NCBI GenBank assembly: GCA_016700115.1
Contig: CP064999.1
Span: 5,451,501-5,515,500, forward strand
Origin: Sphingobacteriales bacterium
GTDB taxonomy: Bacteria; Bacteroidota; Bacteroidia; Chitinophagales; UBA2359
Direction: 5' to 3'
Length of the DNA: 64,000 bases
Position numbers and translations under genes: made by a program. Position 1 is the stretch's first letter. The number at the start of each line of letters is the position of its first letter. Positions 19,242 through 27,522 of the stretch are shown here, one piece after another. The notes below the pieces were generated by a model that was not told the origin of the DNA, did not search any database, and saw nothing but the letters and a program-made list of their open reading frames with translations.

Positions 19242-19619
19242 TTGTCTATTGCCCATTGCCTATTGCCTATTGCCTATTGCCTATTGCCTCTTGCCTATTG
19301 CCTATTGCCTATTGCCTGTTGCCTCTTGCCTCTTGCCTCTTGCCTATTGCCTATTGCCTATTGCCTGTTGCCTGTTGCCTCTTGCCTCTTGCCTCTTGCC
19401 TCTTGCCTCTTGCCTATTGCCTATTGCCTCTTGCCTATTGCCTATTGCCTATTGCCTGTTGCCTCTTGCCTCTTGCCTCTTGCCTATTGCCTATTGCCTA
19501 TTGCCTATTGCCTATTGCCTATTGCCTCTTGCCTATTGCCTATTGCCTATTGCCCATTGCCTATTGCCTATTGCCTATTGCCTCTTGCCTCTTGCCTATT
19601 GCCTCTTGCCTCTTGTCTT
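19242..19619. repeat. Heptanucleotide minisatellite (TTGCCTN), about 53 copies
   Basis: The unit TTGCCTN, with N being A, C or G, is repeated in exact 7-bp register with no indels. Degenerate end units are TTGTCTA and TTGCCCA on the left and TTGTCTT on the right. Because 7 is not a multiple of 3 and the unit has no stop in any forward frame, all three forward frames stay open, giving false LPIAYC-type ORFs. The order of variants is not random: the string CAAAGCCCAAA of N values occurs twice, pointing to multi-unit duplication. The array fills the gap between the LptF/G gene and the DMT transporter. Similar heptamer repeats (STRR) are known in cyanobacteria. Confidence 0.95.
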
Positions 19620-19668
19620 GTATCCTCCGGCTTACCACTGATTACCAACCACTAACCAATAAAAACAA

Positions 19669-20541
19669 ATGTTCAAAGAACAGCTACAACTGCATTTCAT
19701 TGTTTTGCTGTTTGGTTTTACCGCCATTCTCGGCAAACTGATTAGTTTAGATGCAGTGGAATTGGTGGGTTATCGGATGTTTTTGGCGGCAATAGGGATG
19801 GTAGGAGTTCAGTTGGTAGTTGGTAAATCATGGCATTTACCCTTTAAAACCATGTCCGCTATTTTTGGAGTAGGGGCATTGGTTGCCTTGCATTGGATAA
19901 CTTTTTTTGCGGCCATCAAAGTTTCTAATGTAGCGGTTACTTTGGGATGTTTTGCAAGCGTTACTCTTTTCACCTCGCTTTTAGAGCCGCTTATCGAACG
20001 GCGAAAAGTATGGTCAGTAGAGATTTTTCTAGGCATCATCATCATTACAGGGTTGTACATCATGAGCCGCTTTGCATTCGACTATTGGTTGGGCATCATC
20101 TTAGCGCTTATTTCTGCATTTTTAGCGAGTCTGTTTGGTGTGTTAAACAAACAACTCACCCGCAAACACGATTTTATCCTGATTTCACTCTACGAAATGG
20201 CGGCAGGTGCCTTAATCATTAACTTATACATATTTACCGGCAGCGGGTATCAGCAAACTATCTGGCAAGTTTCGGGCATGGATTGGTTATGGTTAATGTT
20301 GCTTGCCTGGGTTTGTACCACTTATGCCTTTGTAGGTATTGTTTATTTACTCCGTCATTTGTCGGCCTATACGGTTGCTTTAGCCATCAACTTAGAACCT
20401 GTCTATGGCATCCTGTTTGCTTATTTTATCTTTGGCGAATCAGAACGCATGGACGGAGGTTTTTACCTTGGCGCTATCGTTATTCTGGCATCGGTCATCA
20501 TTTACCCTCTCCTAAAACAGCGTTATTTACCTAAAAAATAA
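19669..20541 (+). CDS. EamA/DMT-family transporter
   Basis: The 290-aa protein has about ten hydrophobic helices in two homologous halves, as in EamA exporters of the drug/metabolite superfamily: FIVLLFGFTAILGKLISLDA at the start and YLLRHLSAYTVALAINLEPVYGILFAYFIFGESE in the second half, the latter a classic EamA signature. Such proteins export metabolites such as amino acids; the substrate is unknown. Its upstream region is the 7-bp repeat array, so array length could influence its expression. Confidence 0.88.
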   Translation: MFKEQLQLHFIVLLFGFTAILGKLISLDAVELVGYRMFLAAIGMVGVQLVVGKSWHLPFKTMSAIFGVGALVALHWITFFAAIKVSNVAVTLGCFASVTLFTSLLEPLIERRKVWSVEIFLGIIIITGLYIMSRFAFDYWLGIILALISAFLASLFGVLNKQLTRKHDFILISLYEMAAGALIINLYIFTGSGYQQTIWQVSGMDWLWLMLLAWVCTTYAFVGIVYLLRHLSAYTVALAINLEPVYGILFAYFIFGESERMDGGFYLGAIVILASVIIYPLLKQRYLPKK

Positions 20542-20575
20542 TTCTTCCAAAAGCAAAAAAATTGAAACCAAGATT

Positions 20576-20609
20576 TACCTTTGTGCGGCTATTTAGATTT
20601 AGTCTAAAT
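20576..20609 (+). promoter_or_regulatory. -7 element and palindromic operator upstream of the TonB receptor
   Basis: TACCTTTG (20576-20583) fits TAnnTTTG. Right after it, ATTTAGATTTAGTCTAAAT (20591-20609) is an inverted repeat with 7-bp arms and a 5-bp spacer, placed at the expected transcription start. The shape resembles DtxR/MntR- or Fur-type metal-repressor sites, which would fit a metal-uptake receptor. The regulator is inferred, not identified. Confidence 0.5.
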
Positions 20610-20646
20610 TATTTGTTCAGAAATTACTCTTCAATCTTTTTAACTT

Positions 20647-22866
20647 ATGGGTACTTATAGAATTTTACTTTTGGTATTGTATTGGGGAATTTGTACAAAC
20701 CTGTTTGCACAGATGACCAAGAGCGGATATACAGTTTTGGCAGTTAAAGATTCCATAATCTCCGCAGAACTTCCCGAAATTCAGTTGATTGGTGTTCGTG
20801 GGGGCATATTAAAAAACATCCCCGGCAGCACCGCTACCCTGACTTCGGCATTGCTGCGCCAAACAGCACCTTTGTCGGCCAATGAAATTTTAAAACAAGT
20901 TCCGGGCATTCAGGTGGTTGACGAAGAAGGCGCAGGTCTTCGGGTAAACATCGGCATCAGGGGTTTAGACCCCGACCGTAGCCGAACAGTATTAATTTTG
21001 GAAGATGGAGTGCCGGTGTCGTTAAATCCTTACGGTGAACCGGAGATGTATTATTCACCGGTGATTGACCGTATGAGCGGGATTGAAATTGTAAAAGGCA
21101 GCGGTCAGATTTTGTTTGGCCCCCAAACCATTGGTGGAGTTATCAACTACAAAACACCAAACCCACCTGACGAGCAAACCATCCGTGTTAAACTGACCGG
21201 AGGGGAAAAAGGATTTTTCAGCGGATTGGCAGGATATGGAACAACGATTGGCAATATGGGCATACAGGTAAACTATTTGCGCAAACAAGCCGACCAATTG
21301 GGTTATGCTGCTTTCAGAATTAACGACTTATCGGCAAAAATGCGTTTGGTTTTCAGCGAACGTTCCCAATTAGGTATTAAATTGGGCATGTATGACGAAA
21401 CTTCAAACTCCACCTATATCGGATTAACCCAATCTATGTATGACGAGGGTGGGCAGGATTTTACCCTTATGGCTCCGGATGATTTGCTCGGCATTCGCCG
21501 TTATTCGGCAAGTCTTACCCACAATTTCCGGATTAAAAGCCATCTAAAACTCCAAACAACCGCTTTCGGATATACAACCACCCGAAACTGGAGAAGACAA
21601 GACTTTTCTTCGAGTGCTACGGCAAGCAACCAAACAGGCGTTGTTTGGGGAGATCCTGAAGTGGCGGGAGGCGCGGTGTATATGCGCAATACTACCGGAA
21701 ACAGAAACCGGCAGTTTGAAGTATTGGGCATTGAGCCGCGTTTGACCTATAACTACCATGTACTGCAAACATCAAATGAATTACAAACAGGAGTTAGGTT
21801 CTTGTACGAAAAAGCTTATGAACAACGGGTAAACGGGAAAAAATACGACGCTTCGGCAGGTGATATGGTCGAAGATGAAGTGCGTTGGGGAAATGCTTTC
21901 AGTGCTTACGTACAAAACCAAACGAATCTGACCGAAAAATGGACATTTACAGCAGGTATCCGTATTGAACACTACGACTATACGAGGAATATTTTGAGAA
22001 ACAGTTTTAACATAAACGGAGTTACGGCAGTTCGTGATACTAATATTGTAGCGGGAAACAAGGTAACCGGATTTATTCCAGGCGCAGGCATTAACTTTAA
22101 CTTTCTGCCCGGGCATACTGTGTTCGCCGGAGTACACCGCGGATTTGCCCCTCCGCGTATCAAAGATGCAATTTCCAACGTTGGAGAGGCTTATCAATTG
22201 GAAGCCGAAAAAAGCTGGAACTCAGAATTTGGTTTCAGAGGCAGCACAACGAACCATATACTGACTTATGAACTGACCGCTTTTTACATGCAGTTTGACA
22301 ACCAAATTATACCTGTTTCTGAATCTTCAGGAGGCACAGGGGTCGGCTTGGTCAATGGTGGTGAAACACTTCATGCAGGGTTTGAAGCAGGAGGACGCAT
22401 AGATTTTGCCCCTTTGTTTAACCCGGATTATACCTTGGCGATATTTGCTAATGCTACTTATACAGAAGCGTCCTATAATGCCGACCGTTTTATTGCCGGC
22501 AGCTCAGATAATGTCAACATTAAAGGCAACAGAACGCCCTATTCGCCAGAATATATTTTATCGGGCGGCCTTCATGCCGAAGCCCCTTTCGGATTGGGTT
22601 TACAATTTAACGCTTTGTTTATCGGCAGTCAGTTTACCAACGAACTAAATACTGTTAACCCTTCAGCAGATGGCCGGACAGGAAAACTGGACTCCTACCG
22701 GGTTTTTGATGCCAATATTTTCTATCAGATACCGAAGATAAACGCCGTTATTAATCTTAGCGCAAAAAACATCACCGATGAGCGTTATATCGTTTCCCGC
22801 CGTCCGCAAGGTATAAAAGTCGGACTTCCAAGGTTTATTACTGCGGGAATTGACATTAGTTTCTAA
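20647..22866 (+). CDS. TonB-dependent outer-membrane receptor (FecA-like)
   Basis: The 739-aa product has a signal peptide (to about NLFAQ), a plug domain (NEILKQVPGIQVVDEEGAGLRVNIGIRGLDPDRSRTVLILEDGVPV, and VKGSGQILFGPQTIGGVINYKT), and a long barrel with the typical C-terminal SAKNITDERYIVSRRPQGIKVGLPRFITAGIDISF, ending in Phe. There is no N-terminal carboxypeptidase-like domain, so it is not SusC-type. Such receptors take up ferric chelates or other nutrients using TonB energy. A palindromic operator at 20591-20609 suggests metal control. A terminator follows at 22915, so the gene is probably monocistronic. Confidence 0.92.
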   Translation: MGTYRILLLVLYWGICTNLFAQMTKSGYTVLAVKDSIISAELPEIQLIGVRGGILKNIPGSTATLTSALLRQTAPLSANEILKQVPGIQVVDEEGAGLRVNIGIRGLDPDRSRTVLILEDGVPVSLNPYGEPEMYYSPVIDRMSGIEIVKGSGQILFGPQTIGGVINYKTPNPPDEQTIRVKLTGGEKGFFSGLAGYGTTIGNMGIQVNYLRKQADQLGYAAFRINDLSAKMRLVFSERSQLGIKLGMYDETSNSTYIGLTQSMYDEGGQDFTLMAPDDLLGIRRYSASLTHNFRIKSHLKLQTTAFGYTTTRNWRRQDFSSSATASNQTGVVWGDPEVAGGAVYMRNTTGNRNRQFEVLGIEPRLTYNYHVLQTSNELQTGVRFLYEKAYEQRVNGKKYDASAGDMVEDEVRWGNAFSAYVQNQTNLTEKWTFTAGIRIEHYDYTRNILRNSFNINGVTAVRDTNIVAGNKVTGFIPGAGINFNFLPGHTVFAGVHRGFAPPRIKDAISNVGEAYQLEAEKSWNSEFGFRGSTTNHILTYELTAFYMQFDNQIIPVSESSGGTGVGLVNGGETLHAGFEAGGRIDFAPLFNPDYTLAIFANATYTEASYNADRFIAGSSDNVNIKGNRTPYSPEYILSGGLHAEAPFGLGLQFNALFIGSQFTNELNTVNPSADGRTGKLDSYRVFDANIFYQIPKINAVINLSAKNITDERYIVSRRPQGIKVGLPRFITAGIDISF

Positions 22867-22914
22867 TTAAAATCCAGTTCACATAATACAGACATTTAGG
22901 TTATGTTCTTTAAT

Positions 22915-22954
22915 AACGTCTGCCAACATTCAGTTGGGAGGCGTTTTTTTTTTT
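22915..22954 (+). terminator. Rho-independent terminator after the TonB receptor
   Basis: AACGTCTGCCAAC and GTTGGGAGGCGTT form an imperfect 13-bp stem with a short loop, followed by a run of about 12 T. It ends transcription of the receptor gene. Confidence 0.8.
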
Positions 22955-22979
22955 GACAGATTTAGGGATTGGGGCTTTT

Positions 22980-23076
22980 ATACCAACTATGATTTAATTT
23001 TGAATCATCAATTACTGACAATCGTCTTTAAGTTCCCTTCCTCGGAGGTGGGTTATTTTAGATAGTGAAGTGGTAA
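22980..23076 (+). repeat. Dispersed ATACCA/TGGTAT repeat, copy 1
   Basis: It begins ATACCAACTATGATTTAA and ends ATAGTGAAGTGGTA. The ends are imperfect inverted repeats. The internal ACGTC/TCTTTAA and GGTGGGTTAT segments are shared with copies at 39953, 48101, 48401, 48748 and 55845. It lies in the 358-bp gap between the receptor terminator and the serine hydrolase; I see nothing else in that gap. Confidence 0.75.
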
Positions 23077-23224
23077 TATCCGGCTTGGTTTGGTAAATTT
23101 GCGGATATTTAATCCGGAGTTGAAATTTATTTGCCGGTACTTTAGCTAAAAGCCCCCACCTCAACTCGACTAAGTAAGGAATTATTAAAACCTGACCAAC
23201 ATCTTAAAGTAAAACCAAACATCA

Positions 23225-24484
23225 ATGTGTCGTTATTTTGTTTATTTAGTCGGATTGATGTTCAACATGAATTTGATTGGACAACCACTTTATTTCCCTC
23301 CTACTATTGGTAATACATGGCAAACGATGACTCCATCCTCATTGGGTTGGTGCGAAGAAGAAATCCCGGCATTGGTTGATTTTTTATCGGACAGCAATAC
23401 CAAAGCATTTATCGTGCTGAAAGATGGTAAAATTGTGATGGAACATTATTTTGGCACTTTTACGCAAGATAGCCTATGGTATTGGGCTTCTGCAGGAAAA
23501 AGTTTAACCGCATTCATGGTAGGGCTTGCTCATCAGGACGGCAGTCTTTCCATAAACGATCCAAGTTCTGATTATCTGGGTACAGGATGGACGAGTTGCA
23601 CACCGGCTCAGGAGGCTGAAATTACCATTCTGCATCAACTTACCATGACTTCGGGGTTAGATGATGCTGTCTCAAATCCCGATTGCACCCTCCCTTCCTG
23701 CCTTCAGTATTTGGCAAATGCCGGTTCCCGTTGGGCTTATCATAATGCACCTTACACATTATTAGATGGAGTAATTGCCAATGCTACCGGAAGTACCCTT
23801 AATCAGTTCTACATTAATAGATTGCGCAATCCAATAGGGATGAACGGATTATTTTTGCCTTTAGATTACAACAACGTGCTCTTTACAAACGCAAGAAGTA
23901 TGGCACGTTTCGGGCTGCTCGTTCTCAACAACGGAACTTGGAACACCACCCCTATTATGACAGATGCCACTTACTTTAATGCGATGGTCAACAGCTCACA
24001 AAGTCTCAACCTGTCCTATGGTTATTTGTGGTGGTTAAATGGTAAATCCTCTTTTATGCTTCCCGGATTTCAGATTGTGTTTCCCGGCTCTTTGCATACT
24101 GCCGCCCCTGACGATATGTTTTCGGCTATGGGTAAAAACGGACAAATCATCAATATTGTACCCAGTCAGAATTTAGTGATGATCCGGATGGGGAATGTTC
24201 CGGATGGTGCATTCATCCCCAACTTTTACAACAACGATATTTGGGAATTATTCAATCAGGTGGTTTGCAATCAGCCATGTACATTTAATCCGGTTATTTC
24301 CGGAAATACTACAGTTTGTGCCGGAGTGCCTCAAACCTATTCTGTACCCGAAATTACCGGAAGCAGCTATATCTGGACTATTTCCGGAGGAACCATTCTT
24401 TCAGGACAAGGCACCTATCAGATTGCTGTTTTATGGGATAACGGGACTTTAGGCTCGCTTAACATTGAACAGGAAATCCCTTGA
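23225..24484 (+). CDS. Beta-lactamase-fold serine hydrolase with C-terminal PKD-like domain
   Basis: The 419-aa product has a signal peptide (about residues 1-20), then a serine beta-lactamase/penicillin-binding fold: SAGK (S89, K92; the SxxK motif in WASAGKSLTAFMVGLAHQDG), YHN (Y172-N174; YxN motif) and the IVPSQNLVMIRMGN strand near the end of the catalytic part. Residues ~355-419 are a PKD-like domain (TVCAGVPQTYSV, YIWTISGGTILSGQGTY, LWDNGTLGSLNI) that ends the protein. The same terminal domain closes the proteins at 43269 and 49372. It may hydrolyse esters, D-amino-acid peptides or beta-lactams; the substrate is unknown. No standard T9SS sorting domain is seen. Confidence 0.85.
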   Translation: MCRYFVYLVGLMFNMNLIGQPLYFPPTIGNTWQTMTPSSLGWCEEEIPALVDFLSDSNTKAFIVLKDGKIVMEHYFGTFTQDSLWYWASAGKSLTAFMVGLAHQDGSLSINDPSSDYLGTGWTSCTPAQEAEITILHQLTMTSGLDDAVSNPDCTLPSCLQYLANAGSRWAYHNAPYTLLDGVIANATGSTLNQFYINRLRNPIGMNGLFLPLDYNNVLFTNARSMARFGLLVLNNGTWNTTPIMTDATYFNAMVNSSQSLNLSYGYLWWLNGKSSFMLPGFQIVFPGSLHTAAPDDMFSAMGKNGQIINIVPSQNLVMIRMGNVPDGAFIPNFYNNDIWELFNQVVCNQPCTFNPVISGNTTVCAGVPQTYSVPEITGSSYIWTISGGTILSGQGTYQIAVLWDNGTLGSLNIEQEIP

Positions 24485-24650
24485 AAGTTAATATCTGAAG
24501 CAAATTTTCCTTTTGAGATTTAAAACTATTTACTTTGGAAAACGAATAGGGTTGCTTTAATTACTAAACTCCCGCTTCAAGTAAAAGAAACAGACTTATC
24601 TGCTAACCTTTAAACTAATTGTACTTGACCTTAAAACATTAACTAACAAT

Positions 24651-26624
24651 ATGATAAACCTTTACCAAATTTTACAAGAGAAAAGTACAATTACCATTGG
24701 TCGCAATCACGATTGCGATATTGTTTTGACCGATGGAAATGTGAGCCGGCTACATTGCCGCATTTCAATCAAAGAACCCGGGCAATACAGAGTGCAGGAT
24801 CTCGCTTCGACAAACGGGGTTTTTATAAACGGAGAGAAAAGTACAGATAAAGTGGTTGTTGCAACCGATATCATCAGCATCGGAAATACGCAATTCAGCC
24901 TGTTGCCTCCCAATCAGAAGTCGGATGGAAATAAAGTGGCACCCGAATCTTTTGCTATTAGATTGGATAATGTCGAAAAGACTTTCGAAAATGGTCATGT
25001 AGGACTGTTTCCGGTATCGTTAAAAGTAAAAAAAGGAGAATTTATTGCCATTATGGGACCTTCGGGTTGCGGCAAATCTACTTTGCTCAAAGCAATCAAC
25101 GGTGAAAATCCGGCAACCGGAGGAACTGTTTTTCTAAATGACATCAACTTTTTTGAACACTATGAATCCCTCAAATATCAAATTGGATATGTTCCGCAGG
25201 AAGATATTGTGCATAGAGAGCTGACCGTTCAAAACTCACTTTACTATGCCTGCAAACTTCGATTTGCAACCGATATCAGTGATGCAGAAATAGAAGAAAA
25301 AATAAGTAAAGTTCTGACATCGCTTAACATCAACACCCCGGATGTCAGACAAAACTTAGTGGGTAAACTCTCCGGCGGACAACGCAAGCGCATCTCTATC
25401 GCTATGGAATTGCTCACCGAGCCCAATTTTTTGTTTTTAGATGAACCCACCTCTCCACTTGACCCCGAAACAATTGAAGATTTCCTGAACTGTTTGAAAC
25501 AACTGGCAGCACAGGGCACTACCATCCTGATGGTAACTCATAAACCCGACGACCTGCACTATGCCGATAAGGTGCTGTTTTTGTCAAAGGGCGGATATCT
25601 TTGCTATTTCGACACTACGGATAAGTATTTATCCTATTTCGGTAAAACTACAACCATAGAAGTGTATTCACTGCTAAAAACAACCAAACAAGGGCAGATT
25701 TGGTATAACAAGTGGTATGGAGACAATCCGCCTTCTCAAATTCGCCGTCCGGCAATAAAGCCACAGAGTACCAGAAAATATCCTTTTTTAAAACAGCTTC
25801 TTTGGCTCACCCTTCGCTATTTTAACATAAAAACCAACGACCGGACCAATACCTTAATACTATTGTCGCAAGCACCAATCATTGCGCTGCTTATCTGCTT
25901 TATCTTTAAAGAACTGACAATTGCCGTATTGTTCCTCATCACCATTGCCGCAGTATGGTTTGGTACCAGCAATGCGACCAGAGAAATCGTCGGAGAACTG
26001 CCAATTTACAAAAGGGAGCGCATGTTTAACCTGCAAGTTTTGCCCTATGTTCTGTCTAAAATTATTGTCCTGACTACCTTTGCCGGATTACAGGCCTTGG
26101 TATTTATGGCCATTTTGTACTTAAAGTTTGACGGAAATGAAGTTTCCCTTGCCGGGCAGTTTATGCCCTATTTAAAGTTCATGGTGTATTTGTCTTTTTC
26201 GGCAACCCTCATCGGCTTGTTTTTATCTGCAATTGTCAACACCACTGAAAAAGCAATGACTTTACTTCCCATCGTGTTAATGCCCCAAATCATGTTGGCA
26301 GGCATTATTGCCTCCATAGAAAAAAACAGTTTAACCGAATTTGTCAGTTCATTTATTTTAGCCCGTTGGGGAACTGAGGGATTTGCACTGATGCAAGGCG
26401 ACGTGATGGCTTATTTACCTCAACCTACTGCCGACGACCCCGAATTGATGGACTATCAGGCTAAATCTGCCCTGAAAATGTTAGACCTGCCCAATACAAT
26501 AGACCGTATTTTCGGTTTGAGCAATAGTGATATCGGCAGCTATTACTTCATAATAGGTTTGCTGAATGTCTTCATTTTTACTCTGTTAATCGTTTTTCTC
26601 CGGAAAAAAGATACAGTGAAATGA
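24651..26624 (+). CDS. FHA-ABC ATPase-ABC2 permease fusion transporter
   Basis: The 657-aa protein has three parts. Residues 1-85 are an FHA domain (ITIGRNHDCDIVL, VSRLHCRIS, DLASTNGVFING), which binds phosphothreonine. Residues ~105-340 are an ABC ATPase with Walker A GPSGCGKS (136-143), Q-loop VPQEDIV, signature LSGGQRKR and Walker B FLFLDEPTSPLD. Residues ~395-657 are an ABC2-type membrane domain with about six helices. This half-transporter layout is known from ABCG-like proteins and mycobacterial Rv1747, whose FHA domains couple to Ser/Thr kinases. It probably dimerises and exports a lipid or cell-envelope component, regulated by phosphorylation. No kinase gene is in the window. Confidence 0.88.
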   Translation: MINLYQILQEKSTITIGRNHDCDIVLTDGNVSRLHCRISIKEPGQYRVQDLASTNGVFINGEKSTDKVVVATDIISIGNTQFSLLPPNQKSDGNKVAPESFAIRLDNVEKTFENGHVGLFPVSLKVKKGEFIAIMGPSGCGKSTLLKAINGENPATGGTVFLNDINFFEHYESLKYQIGYVPQEDIVHRELTVQNSLYYACKLRFATDISDAEIEEKISKVLTSLNINTPDVRQNLVGKLSGGQRKRISIAMELLTEPNFLFLDEPTSPLDPETIEDFLNCLKQLAAQGTTILMVTHKPDDLHYADKVLFLSKGGYLCYFDTTDKYLSYFGKTTTIEVYSLLKTTKQGQIWYNKWYGDNPPSQIRRPAIKPQSTRKYPFLKQLLWLTLRYFNIKTNDRTNTLILLSQAPIIALLICFIFKELTIAVLFLITIAAVWFGTSNATREIVGELPIYKRERMFNLQVLPYVLSKIIVLTTFAGLQALVFMAILYLKFDGNEVSLAGQFMPYLKFMVYLSFSATLIGLFLSAIVNTTEKAMTLLPIVLMPQIMLAGIIASIEKNSLTEFVSSFILARWGTEGFALMQGDVMAYLPQPTADDPELMDYQAKSALKMLDLPNTIDRIFGLSNSDIGSYYFIIGLLNVFIFTLLIVFLRKKDTVK

Positions 26625-26723
26625 AATTGATATTTCTGTTAAAATATTATTCATCTGAATTAGAGCAAACACAAAATCCCTTACAGGAAAAAGAATAAAG
26701 TGTTCGCTCATGTGATTTCTAAC

Positions 26724-26775
26724 AAAAAAAAACGGCAGCGATTTGCACTTAAAGTACATTTCGCCACCGCCGTTT
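26724..26775 (-). terminator. Terminator of the 26804 gene
   Basis: Read on the minus strand, AAACGGC and GCCGTTT close a stem with an inner GCGA/TCGC pairing, followed by about nine T. It sits ~30 bases after the stop of the minus-strand gene and also lies downstream of the convergent FHA-ABC gene. Confidence 0.65.
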
Positions 26776-26803
26776 GTAGATTGGAGTTCTAAAAAAAAGA
26801 TTA

Positions 26804-27436
26804 TTATCTGGTCAATAATCCCAACCTGATGCCTGATTGAGCAGCTATTGGAAAATTCTCTCTGATATCATCCGAAATATCATCAAACAAAGAGTTGTTA
26901 GTTCTATTGTAATTTCTATAGGCATAACCTATTCCGGTATAAATTTCAAATACAAATTTGTCGCTAATCCACTGCTTGCCAATATTTAACAGCAGTTTTA
27001 CCACAGTAGCAGTTACGTCGTCATTATCAGGATTGCTGAAAACAGTATATCTGAAACCCAATTCGGGTTTGAAATACCAGCCAAACATGGGATGAGTACG
27101 CCGCATCCCTTCCATAGTAAATTCCTGTTTCCCAAAATAAATTTTAGGACCTGCACTGCCATAAAACCCGTTCACTTTAGTATCTGAATCTCTGATCCAT
27201 CCTCTGAATAACAACGGACTTGTGCGGTAGCCGACATTCATTTCCAAAGAAATATTGTCTTTAAAAACAGCACCTCTTTCATAAGTAAGCCCATAGTTCC
27301 CTACCATTGGACCAAGAGGCGCTACTTTAAAAGCACTCAAATAGGGCGAAGTATCGGGCACTATCGTTTTTTGTGCAGTTAGCGGTAGATAAGCAAAAAC
27401 CATGCTTAACACTAAACAAAAAATTAAGTTTCTCAT
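26804..27436 (-). CDS. Probable outer-membrane beta-barrel protein
   Basis: The 210-aa product has a signal peptide (MRNLIFCLVLSMVFAYLPLTAQ) and alternating hydrophobic/polar strands typical of small barrels (LGPMVGNYGLTYERG, FYGSAGPKIYFGKQEF, FVFEIYTGIGYAYRNYN). It resembles DUF3575-like proteins in length and pattern, but I cannot confirm the family. It lies 86 bases downstream of the lipoprotein gene at 27523 on the same strand, so the two may be co-transcribed. Function unknown. Confidence 0.7.
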   Translation of the reverse strand: MRNLIFCLVLSMVFAYLPLTAQKTIVPDTSPYLSAFKVAPLGPMVGNYGLTYERGAVFKDNISLEMNVGYRTSPLLFRGWIRDSDTKVNGFYGSAGPKIYFGKQEFTMEGMRRTHPMFGWYFKPELGFRYTVFSNPDNDDVTATVVKLLLNIGKQWISDKFVFEIYTGIGYAYRNYNRTNNSLFDDISDDIRENFPIAAQSGIRLGLLTR

Positions 27437-27522
27437 GATGTTTTTTGGGTTAAATTTATAAATTAAAAAGCCTGAATTTTAGACTTAAAAACAAAAGGCA
27501 AGTTAATTTTCGGATATTTAAT

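Noticed and set aside
19242..19741. Three overlapping forward ORFs of 130-161 codons reading LPIAYC/LLPLAS repeats
   Set aside because: They arise because a stop-free 7-bp unit is open in all three frames; no start signal, domain or unique coding sequence supports them.
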